Source: Candidatus Mediterraneibacter merdipullorum
GTDB lineage: Bacteria; Bacillota; Clostridia; Lachnospirales; Lachnospiraceae
DNA: 64,000 nt
Direction: 5' to 3'
Assembly: GCA_019117125.1 (NCBI GenBank)
Contig: DXAL01000022.1
Coordinates: 1-64,000 of the forward strand
The translations under genes and the position numbers were made by a program. Numbering within the stretch: the first letter of the stretch is position 1; the number at the start of each line of letters is the position of its first letter. Shown here in pieces: positions 53,921 through 61,419 of this stretch. The notes beneath the pieces were generated by a model, which saw only the letters and a program-made list of their open reading frames with translations, did no database searches and was not told the origin of the DNA.

Positions 53921-54481
53921 ATGAAAACGGCAGAAAAGAAGTACCGGACGGCAGACCTTGTCTATATCGCGCTGGGAGCAGTGCTTATCACGATATGTTC
54001 CTGGATCAGCATCCCTGCGGCAGTACCTTTTACGATGCAGACATTCGCGGTGTTCTTCGTGCTTTCCGCCATGGGCGGGAAGCGCGGGACCGCATCGGTC
54101 ATCGTCTATGTGCTGCTGGGCGCTTTTGGAGTGCCGGTATTCTCGCAGTTCAACTCCGGTCCCGGAGCCCTGCTGGGGAATACCGGTGGATATATCATCG
54201 GATTTATCTTTACCGGACTGGTCTATCAGCTGATTACCGGAGTATTCGGGAAAAAACGCCGGACAGAGGTTCTCGCGCTCCTGGCAGGGCTGGCGGCGCT
54301 GTATGCCTTTGGGACCGCTTGGTTCCTGGCCGTCTATACGCGGACGCAGGGCGGCATCGGGCTGACGGCAGTGCTCGCATCCTGCGTCGTCCCGTTTCTC
54401 ATCCCGGATGTGGTCAAGCTGTTTCTTGCGCTGTCGCTTTCAAGGAGAGTTGGTCCGCTGACCGGGAGGGCTGAACTGTGA
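53921..54481 (+). CDS. bioY: BioY-family S component (biotin transporter)
   Basis: 186 residues from ATG 53921 (AAGGAG 12 nt upstream; ATG 53900 has no site). About six membrane helices with the BioY pattern: AALGAVLITICSWISIPAAVPFTMQTFAVFF, YVLLGAFGVPVFSQFNSGPGALLGNTGGYIIGF. Biotin-binding ECF S component that would use shared EcfAT. Its stop overlaps the next GTG start, coupling it to the MobA/ModE-like gene, an odd partner for biotin uptake; another substrate is conceivable. Confidence 0.88.
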   Translation: MKTAEKKYRTADLVYIALGAVLITICSWISIPAAVPFTMQTFAVFFVLSAMGGKRGTASVIVYVLLGAFGVPVFSQFNSGPGALLGNTGGYIIGFIFTGLVYQLITGVFGKKRRTEVLALLAGLAALYAFGTAWFLAVYTRTQGGIGLTAVLASCVVPFLIPDVVKLFLALSLSRRVGPLTGRAEL

Positions 54482-55419
54482 GGATTGGAGCAGTCATCGC
54501 TGCCGCCGGCGTGCCCGGCGGCTTTCGCGCATATGAAAAGCTGGAACATACGGACCGCAATGCCATGCTCGCCAGAATGATCGAGACATTCCGGCGCGCC
54601 GGGGCAGGGGATATTGCCGTGGTGACCGGATACCGGGCGGAGGAGACGGAGAGAGGGCTGGCAAGACTGGGCGCTGCATTCCTGCGCTATGAAGATTACG
54701 GACATGCCCAGATGCTGGATTTTGCCGTGGCGGGTCTGGAATATCTGAAGAAATGCAGCTACATCTTTTTCTGCCCGGCAGATGTCCCGCTGTTTGCCGA
54801 CGCCACCCTGCGTCAGATGCTGGACTGTGCGATGGAGAAAGACGCTCCGGTGGTGATACCGGTCTTTGGCAAAAGGAGAGGTCATCCGGTGCTGATTCGG
54901 TCGGACCTGACCGGACCGGTCGCGGCGTACCGCGGCGGAGACGGGCTGAAAGGCGCGCTGGATGAAGCCCTGGACAGGATGGGGGAAGCGCCCGTTCTGC
55001 TCCCGGTAGATGATGCGGGCGTGCTCGTGCGCGCGCGCCGGGAGGATCGCTTTGAAGAGCTGGCGGCAAAGGAGAAGCAGGCGGAAATCTACCCGAAAGT
55101 AAAGGTGCGGCTCACCCGGAACGTGCCCTTCTTCGGACCGGGAATGATGGTGCTCTTAAAGCAGATTGAAGCTCTCGGCAGTGTGCGGGAGGCGTGTGAA
55201 AAAGCGGGGATGTCCTACAGCAAGGGATGGTCCCTGATACGGACGGCGGAACAGGAGCTGGGGCAGCCGGTGGTGGAGCGCAGTCCCGGCGGGAAAAACG
55301 GCGGGAGGGCGCAGGTGACCCCGGCAGGATATGAACTGATGGAACGGTATGAACGGCTGGAGCGGGAAGTACAGGAGTTCGCACAGGAGAGATACCGCCG
55401 GATATTCGGAAAAGAATGA
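54478..55419 (+). CDS. Fusion of MobA-like nucleotidyltransferase and ModE-like winged-helix domain
   Basis: 313 residues, GTG start overlapping bioY. Residues 1-195: NTP-transferase fold with a modified loop VIAAAGVPGGFRAYEKLEH (the usual SxRMG is absent) and FFCPADVPLFA. Residues 210-313: ModE N-terminal DNA-binding pattern VPFFGPGMMVLLKQIEALGS, AGMSYSKGWSLIRTAEQELG, SPGGKNGGRAQVTPAGYEL. It likely controls molybdate uptake (modABC follows, with a palindrome at its promoter) while sensing or handling Mo-cofactor nucleotide. No Mo-binding MOP domain is present, unlike E. coli ModE. Function inferred. Confidence 0.85.
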   Translation: MRIGAVIAAAGVPGGFRAYEKLEHTDRNAMLARMIETFRRAGAGDIAVVTGYRAEETERGLARLGAAFLRYEDYGHAQMLDFAVAGLEYLKKCSYIFFCPADVPLFADATLRQMLDCAMEKDAPVVIPVFGKRRGHPVLIRSDLTGPVAAYRGGDGLKGALDEALDRMGEAPVLLPVDDAGVLVRARREDRFEELAAKEKQAEIYPKVKVRLTRNVPFFGPGMMVLLKQIEALGSVREACEKAGMSYSKGWSLIRTAEQELGQPVVERSPGGKNGGRAQVTPAGYELMERYERLEREVQEFAQERYRRIFGKE

Positions 55420-55442
55420 GTTTCGTTTGAGACTCATTTTTC
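55415..55442 (+). terminator. Terminator overlapping the MobA-ModE stop
   Basis: ATGAGTTTC / GAGACTCAT (one G.U), GTTT loop, then T6. It contains the TGA stop and separates the regulator from modABC. Confidence 0.8.
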
Positions 55443-55449
55443 TTCCAAA

Positions 55450-55475
55450 CCGATTGTTTTTTAAAAAATAATCGG
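55450..55475. promoter_or_regulatory. 26-bp near-perfect palindrome, putative ModE-type operator
   Basis: CCGATTGTTTTTT-AAAAAATAATCGG: 12 of 13 pairs match (only G7/T20 fails). It covers the -35 and the spacer of the modA promoter, so binding should block transcription. Confidence 0.75.
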
Positions 55476-55482
55476 ATATACT
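55454..55482 (+). promoter_or_regulatory. modA promoter
   Basis: TTGTTT (55454-55459), 17-bp spacer, TATACT (55477-55482), 51 nt upstream of the modA start. Confidence 0.65.
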
Positions 55483-55533
55483 GGGGACAGACAGAAATAC
55501 ACGACAGAGCGATATACGAGGAGGAAACGAGGT

Positions 55534-56364
55534 ATGAAAAAGAAGATGACAGCGGCAGTCCTGGCAGGGGTCCTTGTACTGACTGCGGCCGGATGCTCCG
55601 GCAGAACGGCGGAAGAAACCGAGATACAGGTCTTCATCGCGGCAAGCCTGAATACCGTGATGACCGAACTTGCGGAACAGTATCAGGAGGAACACCCGGA
55701 AGTAAAGATTACATTGAATGCCGACAGCTCCGGCACGCTTCTGACCCAGATACGGGAAGGGTATGAGTGCGATATCTTCTTTTCGGCTGCGCAGAAGCAG
55801 ATGGACGACCTGGAAGCAGACGGGCTGCTCATGGAAGGGACGAGGGCGGATGTGGTCAATAATCAGGTGGTCGTCGTGACGTTAAAAGACAGCGGCACGA
55901 AAGTGACCGGTCTGGAGGACCTGGACCAGGCGGAGAGCATCGCGCTGGCAGGCGGAAGCGTCCCGGTAGGCAGATACACCAGGCAGGCGCTCCAGAATCT
56001 CGGCATCCTGCCGGAGACCGGGGAGCCGGATGCCATCACCACGGAAGAAGTATCCGAAGCCTTGGGCGGCGTGGAAATCAGCGAGCAGGATAATGTGAGC
56101 AAGGTGCTCACAGCGGTGGCGGAAGGCTCCTGCGAGGTGGGGACGACATACTATTCCGACACATACGGATTTGAGGACGACCTGGAAATCCTGGAGACGG
56201 TAAGCTATGACCTGACCGGCAATGTCATCTATCCCATTGCCCGGGTCGTCAATGAAGAGGCGGATGAAGCGCAGGCGGAAGCGGCAGACGATTTCCTTGC
56301 GTACATCCTGTCAGAAGAAGCAGAGGAAGTATTTGCATCGTATTATTTTGATACCGATGTGTGA
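55534..56364 (+). CDS. modA: Molybdate ABC transporter substrate-binding lipoprotein
   Basis: 276 residues. Lipoprotein signal MKKKMTAAVLAGVLVLTAAGC with Cys lipidation site. Mature ModA pattern: IQVFIAASLNTVMTELAEQY, ADSSGTLLTQIREG, CDIFFSAAQKQMDDLE, SIALAGGSVPVGRYTRQALQ. Captures molybdate (or tungstate) outside the membrane. AGGAGGAAACGAGGT precedes the ATG. Supplies Mo for xdhD. Confidence 0.96.
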   Translation: MKKKMTAAVLAGVLVLTAAGCSGRTAEETEIQVFIAASLNTVMTELAEQYQEEHPEVKITLNADSSGTLLTQIREGYECDIFFSAAQKQMDDLEADGLLMEGTRADVVNNQVVVVTLKDSGTKVTGLEDLDQAESIALAGGSVPVGRYTRQALQNLGILPETGEPDAITTEEVSEALGGVEISEQDNVSKVLTAVAEGSCEVGTTYYSDTYGFEDDLEILETVSYDLTGNVIYPIARVVNEEADEAQAEAADDFLAYILSEEAEEVFASYYFDTDV

Positions 56365-56380
56365 CTGCCGGAGGTGGGGT

Positions 56381-57085
56381 ATGGAAACAATGATGGAAAT
56401 CCTGGATGAGCTGGACTGGAGTCCGCTCTTTATCTCGCTGAAGACCGGAGCCGCAGCGACCGTGGTCTGTTTCTTCCTCGGGATATTTGCCGCCCGCAGG
56501 GTGGTGAAGATGAGCCCGAAGAAGCGGGCGGTTGTCGACGGCATCCTGACCCTGCCCATGGTCCTGCCGCCTACGGCGGCGGGCTTCTTTCTTCTGCTTC
56601 TGTTCAGCAGGCGCCGCCCGCTGGGGGAATTTCTGTACGGGCAGTTTGACCTCAAAGTCGTCCAAACCTGGCTTGGATGCGTGATCGCGGCTTCCGTCAT
56701 CGCCTTTCCCCTGATGTACCGGAATGCCCGGGCGGCGATGGAGCAGATTGACAGCAATCTGGTCTGTGCGGGGAGGACATTGGGCATGTCGGAGGCAAAG
56801 ATATTCTGGACGGTCGTTCTCCCGACGGCAGGACCGGGCATCGCCTCCGGAACAGTGCTGACATTTGCCCGGGCGCTGGGCGAGTATGGCGCAACCTCCA
56901 TGCTGGCGGGGAATATCCCGGGGAAGACCGGGACCATATCCCAGAAGATTGCCATGGTCATCCAGGACGGCGATTATCTGACAGCGGGGATATGGGTGGG
57001 CATCGTGATGCTTATCGCCTTTCTCGTCATCGTTCTTCTGAACCTGATATCCGGAAATAAAATGAAGCACATCAGGAGGTGGTAG
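56381..57085 (+). CDS. modB: Molybdate ABC transporter permease
   Basis: 234 residues from ATG 56381 behind GGAGGTGG; the longer ORF is a modA shadow. About five helices and the EAA-loop RALGEYGATSMLAGNIPGKTGTISQKI characteristic of ModB. 16 nt after modA and 3 nt before modC. Confidence 0.95.
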   Translation: METMMEILDELDWSPLFISLKTGAAATVVCFFLGIFAARRVVKMSPKKRAVVDGILTLPMVLPPTAAGFFLLLLFSRRRPLGEFLYGQFDLKVVQTWLGCVIAASVIAFPLMYRNARAAMEQIDSNLVCAGRTLGMSEAKIFWTVVLPTAGPGIASGTVLTFARALGEYGATSMLAGNIPGKTGTISQKIAMVIQDGDYLTAGIWVGIVMLIAFLVIVLLNLISGNKMKHIRRW

Positions 57086-57088
57086 CCG

Positions 57089-58144
57089 GTGGCACTGACA
57101 GTGGACATCCGAAAAAAACTGGGGAAGTTCCGGCTTGACGTCCGCTTCCGGAGCACTTCCCGGCGCATCGGCATCCTGGGCGCGTCCGGGAGCGGAAAGA
57201 GCATGACATTAAAGTGCATCGCAGGCATCGAGCAGCCCGATGAGGGACGGATCGAATCGGACGGGAAGGTATTCTATGACAGCCGGGAGAAGACGGTCTG
57301 GAAGCCGCAAAAGAGGAATATCGGGTATCTGTTCCAGAATTACGCCCTGTTCCCCACTATGACGGTGGAGAAAAATATCGCCGCCGGCTTAAAAGGCAGC
57401 AGACAGGAGAAAGAAGCCCGCGTCCGCGAGATGATACAGAAGTTCCGGCTGCAGGGGCTGGAGAACCATCTTCCGGGAGAACTCTCAGGCGGGCAGCAGC
57501 AGCGGACTGCGCTGGCGCGCATCCTGGCGTACCGGCCGGAGATGCTTCTTCTGGATGAGCCTTTTTCCGCGCTGGACATGCATCTGAAAGACCAGCTTGA
57601 GCGGGAACTGTCCGAAATGCTGGAAGACTATCCGGGCACTGTGATACTCGTATCCCACAGCAGGGATGAAGTGTATCGTTTCAGCAGGGAGCTGCTGGTG
57701 CTTGACCGGGGACAGATTGCGGCGGCGGGAGAGACGAAAGAACTGTTCCGTAATCCCGTGAGCTGTGAGGCGGCGCGGCTGACCGGATGCAAAAATCTCA
57801 CAAAAGTCCGCAGGATAGACAGCCATACCGTAGAAGCCCCTGACTGGGGGCTCACCCTGCATCTTAAGCGGGAAGTCCCGGAGTGGACAGCGTGGCTCGG
57901 ATACCGAGCCCATGACTTCATCCCGGTGTGGGACGGGCAGACGGACGAAAAAGAGAGGAACCGTATCCCATGTGAGCCGGAGAGCGTCGCGGAGCTGCCC
58001 TTTGAGAAAAACTACTATATCCGGACAAAGACCGGTGGGAAGATATGCTGGTTCGTCCAGCGGGAACAGCTCCGCGGGATGGAAGAAAAAGGCATGCCGG
58101 ACGCGCTGGCATTTGCGGAAGAAAAGATTCTTTTCCTGAAATGA
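57089..58144 (+). CDS. modC: Molybdate ABC transporter ATP-binding protein
   Basis: 351 residues, GTG start, AGGAGG 10 nt upstream inside modB. Walker A LGASGSGKSMTLKCIAG near residue 31, signature LSGGQQQRTALARIL, Walker B MLLLDEPFSALD. A C-terminal extension (about 235-351) is TOBE/MOP-like in position, including TGCKNLTKVRRIDSHTVEA. Powers ModB. Confidence 0.95.
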   Translation: MALTVDIRKKLGKFRLDVRFRSTSRRIGILGASGSGKSMTLKCIAGIEQPDEGRIESDGKVFYDSREKTVWKPQKRNIGYLFQNYALFPTMTVEKNIAAGLKGSRQEKEARVREMIQKFRLQGLENHLPGELSGGQQQRTALARILAYRPEMLLLDEPFSALDMHLKDQLERELSEMLEDYPGTVILVSHSRDEVYRFSRELLVLDRGQIAAAGETKELFRNPVSCEAARLTGCKNLTKVRRIDSHTVEAPDWGLTLHLKREVPEWTAWLGYRAHDFIPVWDGQTDEKERNRIPCEPESVAELPFEKNYYIRTKTGGKICWFVQREQLRGMEEKGMPDALAFAEEKILFLK

Positions 58145-58175
58145 CAGCGCCTTTGAAAAAGGCATGAAAAAACAG

Positions 58176-58215
58176 TGTAAATGGTATTTACAAGACGCCT
58201 CTTCTGGTATATAAT
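58176..58215 (+). promoter_or_regulatory. MATE gene promoter with overlapping palindrome
   Basis: TTTACA (58187-58192), 17-bp spacer, TATAAT (58210-58215). TGTAAAT-GGT-ATTTACA (58176-58192) is a perfect 7-bp-arm palindrome covering the -35, a likely repressor site. Confidence 0.8.
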
Positions 58216-58252
58216 CTGCCATTGGATTTTATAGCGGGAGAGGTAGTTTTTT

Positions 58253-59611
58253 ATGAAGACAGTACAGCTTGACATGACATCCGGGCGCCCGATGAAGCTC
58301 ATCATCGACTTTACACTGCCCATCTTTATCGGAAATGTATTTCAGCAGTTTTATAATATGGCGGATGCGGTCATCGTCGGCAAATTTGTCGGGACAAAAG
58401 CGCTGGCTGCGGTGGGGAGCACCGGCACGATCATGTTCCTGATATACGGCTTTGTCGTCGGGATGACGGCGGGGTTCACGGTGCTTACGGCACAGAAGTT
58501 CGGCGCGGGGGACCTGCCTGCCATGCGCCGGACCGTGGCGGGGGCATCCATCCTGTCCCTGGTGGTCGGGCTCATCCTCACAGCGGCGTTCATGGCCCTG
58601 ATGCGGCCCTGGCTTACCGCGATGAATACGCCGTCGGATATCTTTGCGGACGCTTATGCCTACATCATGATTATCAGCGGCGGGATTCTCGCGCAGATGC
58701 TCTACAACCTGCTGGCAAGCATCTTAAGGGCGCTGGGCAACAGCAGGGTGCCGCTGTATTTCCTCATCCTGTCCGCACTGCTCAACGTCGTCCTGGACCT
58801 GGTCCTCATCATCGTCTTCCACATGGGAGCTGCAGGAGCGGCTGTCGCCACGGTCATCTCACAGGGGGTGTCCGGGGTCCTGTGCTTTGTCTATATCGTA
58901 AAGAAAGTCCCGGTGCTCCACATGAGCAGGGAAGACTGGCACCCCACGGGAGCGCTCCTGAAAACACAGGTCCGGATTGGCATCCCCATGGCGCTGCAGT
59001 ATTCTATCACCGCGATTGGGTCGATGATGGTGCAGTCCTCCCTGAACATCCTTGGTTCTACGCTGGTCGCCGCATTTACTGCCGCAGGCAAGATTGAACA
59101 GGTCGTGACACAGGCATATGTGGCGATGGGGACGACGATGGCGACCTACGGCGCCCAGAATATGGGAGCCGGAAATGTGTCCCGCATCCGTCAGGGATTC
59201 CGCGCATCCACGGTGATTGGCATCGTTTATTCCTTTATCGCCGCTGCGCTCGTGATGACAGTGGGCAAATATATGAGCTATCTCTTTGTATCGGAAGATG
59301 TGGGACTTATCATGGATTCGGTGGATGTGTATCTGAGATGTGTGGGACTGTTTTTCATCCCCCTGGCAGTCGTAAATATCTACCGGAACGGCATCCAGGG
59401 GCTTGGCTACGGACTGCTGCCGATGATGGCGGGTGTGGCGGAACTGGTCGGAAGAGGAGTGGTGGCGGTGATCGCCGCCGGTCAGAAGAGTTATCTCGGT
59501 GTCTGCCTGGCAAGTCCGGCTGCCTGGGTGCTCGCATCCGCCCTCCTGCTCGGCATGTATTACTATGTCGTAAAAGTCGACCTCAGAAAAATTTTTCCGG
59601 ATAAACATTAG
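58253..59611 (+). CDS. MATE-family multidrug/metabolite efflux transporter
   Basis: 452 residues, about 12 membrane helices in two MatE halves. Typical N-terminal PMKLIIDFTLPIFIGNVFQQFYNMADAVIVGKFVGTKALAAVGSTG, and second-half FTAAGKIEQVVTQAYVAMGTTMATYGAQNMGAG. Exports cationic drugs or metabolites with Na+ or H+. GGGAGAGGTAG lies upstream of the ATG. Single-gene unit; substrate unknown, and no adjacent regulator for the palindromic operator was found. Confidence 0.93.
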   Translation: MKTVQLDMTSGRPMKLIIDFTLPIFIGNVFQQFYNMADAVIVGKFVGTKALAAVGSTGTIMFLIYGFVVGMTAGFTVLTAQKFGAGDLPAMRRTVAGASILSLVVGLILTAAFMALMRPWLTAMNTPSDIFADAYAYIMIISGGILAQMLYNLLASILRALGNSRVPLYFLILSALLNVVLDLVLIIVFHMGAAGAAVATVISQGVSGVLCFVYIVKKVPVLHMSREDWHPTGALLKTQVRIGIPMALQYSITAIGSMMVQSSLNILGSTLVAAFTAAGKIEQVVTQAYVAMGTTMATYGAQNMGAGNVSRIRQGFRASTVIGIVYSFIAAALVMTVGKYMSYLFVSEDVGLIMDSVDVYLRCVGLFFIPLAVVNIYRNGIQGLGYGLLPMMAGVAELVGRGVVAVIAAGQKSYLGVCLASPAAWVLASALLLGMYYYVVKVDLRKIFPDKH

Positions 59612-59619
59612 GCGAAGGC

Positions 59620-59668
59620 CAATGGCCATGCGGACCGCTGCCTGCACAGCCATTGTCTTCTTTGTTTT
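59620..59668 (+). terminator. Probable terminator of the MATE gene
   Basis: CAATGGC / GCCATTG around a long GC-rich loop, then TCTTCTTTGTTTT. Confidence 0.45.
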
Positions 59669-59764
59669 ACACGTTCATGATACCAGTGAAATGTGAATCC
59701 ACTGTGTCAATATCCGGAAAAAACCTTAAAGATTCTAAAAAGTGTATAAACAGGCAGGAGCGGT

Positions 59765-60082
59765 TTAAATTTCCGGTCCGGACACCGCTGTGTGCATCAT
59801 GTCACGGGCTGCCTGCTCCCACCGGTCCTGCTCTGCTTCATACCGTTCCTTCAGCCATGCGACCGCCTGGTCCATCCCCTCATCTGAGAGCGGGAAGACA
59901 GCGTGTTCTTTCTGCTCATCCGGCGTCTGTTCAAAACACCACGGCTCCGGATAGACCCAGACCGAAAAGGTGGTGCTTTCCTTTCCGTCATCCCCGTTGA
60001 AGAGATAGCGCATGCCGCGGTGGCTTCCTGAAAAAGGTTCTTTTTTCAATCCCGCATACGGGATGAGTAGTTTGTCAATCAT
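59765..60082 (-). CDS. Small soluble protein of unknown function (about 105 residues)
   Basis: Start taken at MIDKLLIPYAGLKKEPF (60082); the ORF extends to 60202 but overlaps the upstream gene's end, and no ideal ribosome site is visible. AAAGGA lies about 15 nt upstream. No signal peptide or membrane helix. Contains GMRYLFNGDDGKESTTFSVW and PEPWCFEQTPDE, aromatic-rich, then an amphipathic helix DQAVAWLKERYEAEQDRWEQAA. 97 nt downstream of an orphan solute-binding lipoprotein. I do not recognise the family. Confidence 0.6.
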   Translation of the reverse strand: MIDKLLIPYAGLKKEPFSGSHRGMRYLFNGDDGKESTTFSVWVYPEPWCFEQTPDEQKEHAVFPLSDEGMDQAVAWLKERYEAEQDRWEQAARDMMHTAVSGPEI

Positions 60083-60179
60083 GTCGGTTTCAACATCCTT
60101 TCCTGTATCTGTCCGGAACATGCCGGCGCTGCTTCTGTCGACAACACTGTTTTTAATGATGTCACTGGTTCTGATTATA

Positions 60180-61253
60180 TCACCGGGCGGCAATGGCTGC
60201 AAACTCTGTCGTCACCAGGTCGTCATAGGGCACCCGTTCCTCCAGCTCCCCGGCGCTTTCCAGGATATCCTGGAGAAGTTCAAAGCTGTCCTGCTCGAAG
60301 ATGAGGTTACTCTTCCATGTATCCTGCCCGTAATAGCGGGTCACGATGGTGGTGATGGTATCCAGGTCTGTTTCCGGGAACTGGGGCTCTATCACAGCGG
60401 CAATCTCTTCCGGTGTGTGTGTCTGCACATAGTCCATGCCTTTCTGGAGCGCATTGGTAAATCCCTGGATAATTTCGGGATTTGCGTCGATATAGCTCTC
60501 CTTTGCACTGAACGCAGTGTAGGGCACGTAACCGCTGTCCTCGCCGAGAGAGGCGACCACATAGCCTTTGCCTTCGGATTCCAGTGTGGTGGCGCCCGGT
60601 TCAAATTCGACCGTGAAATCTCCCTGGTTTTCCGCAAATGCTGCGGCGGTCGAACCGAAATCGATGTTCTGATTTATCTCCAGGTCCGTCTCCGGGTCAA
60701 TGCCGTTCTGCTTTAAGATATACTCAAAGACCATTTCAGGCATGCCGCCCTTGCGCCCGCCGAGCACAAGGTGACCTTTTAAGTCCTCCCATGTGAAATC
60801 CGGCATTTCTTCCCGGGCGACAAGGAAGTTCCCGGCGCGCTGCGTCAGCTGTGCAAAATTCACGACATAGTCGGTTGCGCCTTCCGCATACGTGTAGATG
60901 GATGCCTCAGAACCCATGAACCCGATGTCCGCCTCGCCGGAAATGACGGCGGTCATGGTCTTATCTGCGCCAAACCCGCAGACCAGTTCCAGGTCGATGC
61001 CCTCCTCTTCAAAATACCCCTCTTCCACAGCGACATACATCGGCGCGTAGAAAATAGAATGTGCGACTTCGTTTAAGGTGACTTTGACCGCTTCGCTGTT
61101 TTCCTGCCCGCCTGCTTCAGATTCCGTGCTCCCGGCTGTTTTGGAAGAAGAGCCGGAGTCTGCAGGATCAGAGCCTGCTGTCTGTGCGCATCCTGCGAGC
61201 AGCATAAGGACGAGCGCAAGTGCAGTCAGGCTTGTGATGAATTTCTTTTTCAT
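60180..61253 (-). CDS. NMT1/SsuA-type ABC solute-binding lipoprotein without adjacent permease/ATPase
   Basis: 357 residues from ATG 61253 behind GGGAGGAAC. Lipoprotein signal (MKKKFITSLTALALVLMLLAGC) and a Ser/Gly/Glu-rich linker to about residue 50. Then an NMT1-like fold: VAHSIFYAPMYVAVEEGYFEEEGIDLELVCG, ISGEADIGFMGSEASIYTY, VLGGRKGGMPEMVFEYIL. Relatives bind nitrate, sulfonates or thiamine precursors. The partner components are not in this window. Ligand unknown. Confidence 0.88.
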   Translation of the reverse strand: MKKKFITSLTALALVLMLLAGCAQTAGSDPADSGSSSKTAGSTESEAGGQENSEAVKVTLNEVAHSIFYAPMYVAVEEGYFEEEGIDLELVCGFGADKTMTAVISGEADIGFMGSEASIYTYAEGATDYVVNFAQLTQRAGNFLVAREEMPDFTWEDLKGHLVLGGRKGGMPEMVFEYILKQNGIDPETDLEINQNIDFGSTAAAFAENQGDFTVEFEPGATTLESEGKGYVVASLGEDSGYVPYTAFSAKESYIDANPEIIQGFTNALQKGMDYVQTHTPEEIAAVIEPQFPETDLDTITTIVTRYYGQDTWKSNLIFEQDSFELLQDILESAGELEERVPYDDLVTTEFAAIAAR

Positions 61254-61363
61254 AGTTCCTCCCATGAATCGTTTCTTAATACTATATGGAAAGAACCGGG
61301 AAGTGTGACTGGACTGGAGCGTGTGACCGGAGTGGGGAGGTGGCCGGGATGGGGCGCAGTACG

Positions 61364-61405
61364 CAAAAAAACGCCGCACCCGGAACGGTTCTTTCCGGAT
61401 GCGGC
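61364..61405 (-). terminator. Terminator of the zinc-ribbon gene
   Basis: On the minus strand GCCGCATCCGGA / TCCGGGTGCGGC (one G.U) followed by GTTTTTTTG. Confidence 0.88.
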
Positions 61406-61419
61406 ATATGCCTTTTTAC

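Noticed and set aside
55450-55475. T6A6 palindrome as a terminator stem
   Set aside because: Its centre is T6A6 with no loop and it overlaps a promoter; a separate good terminator lies just upstream at 55415-55442.
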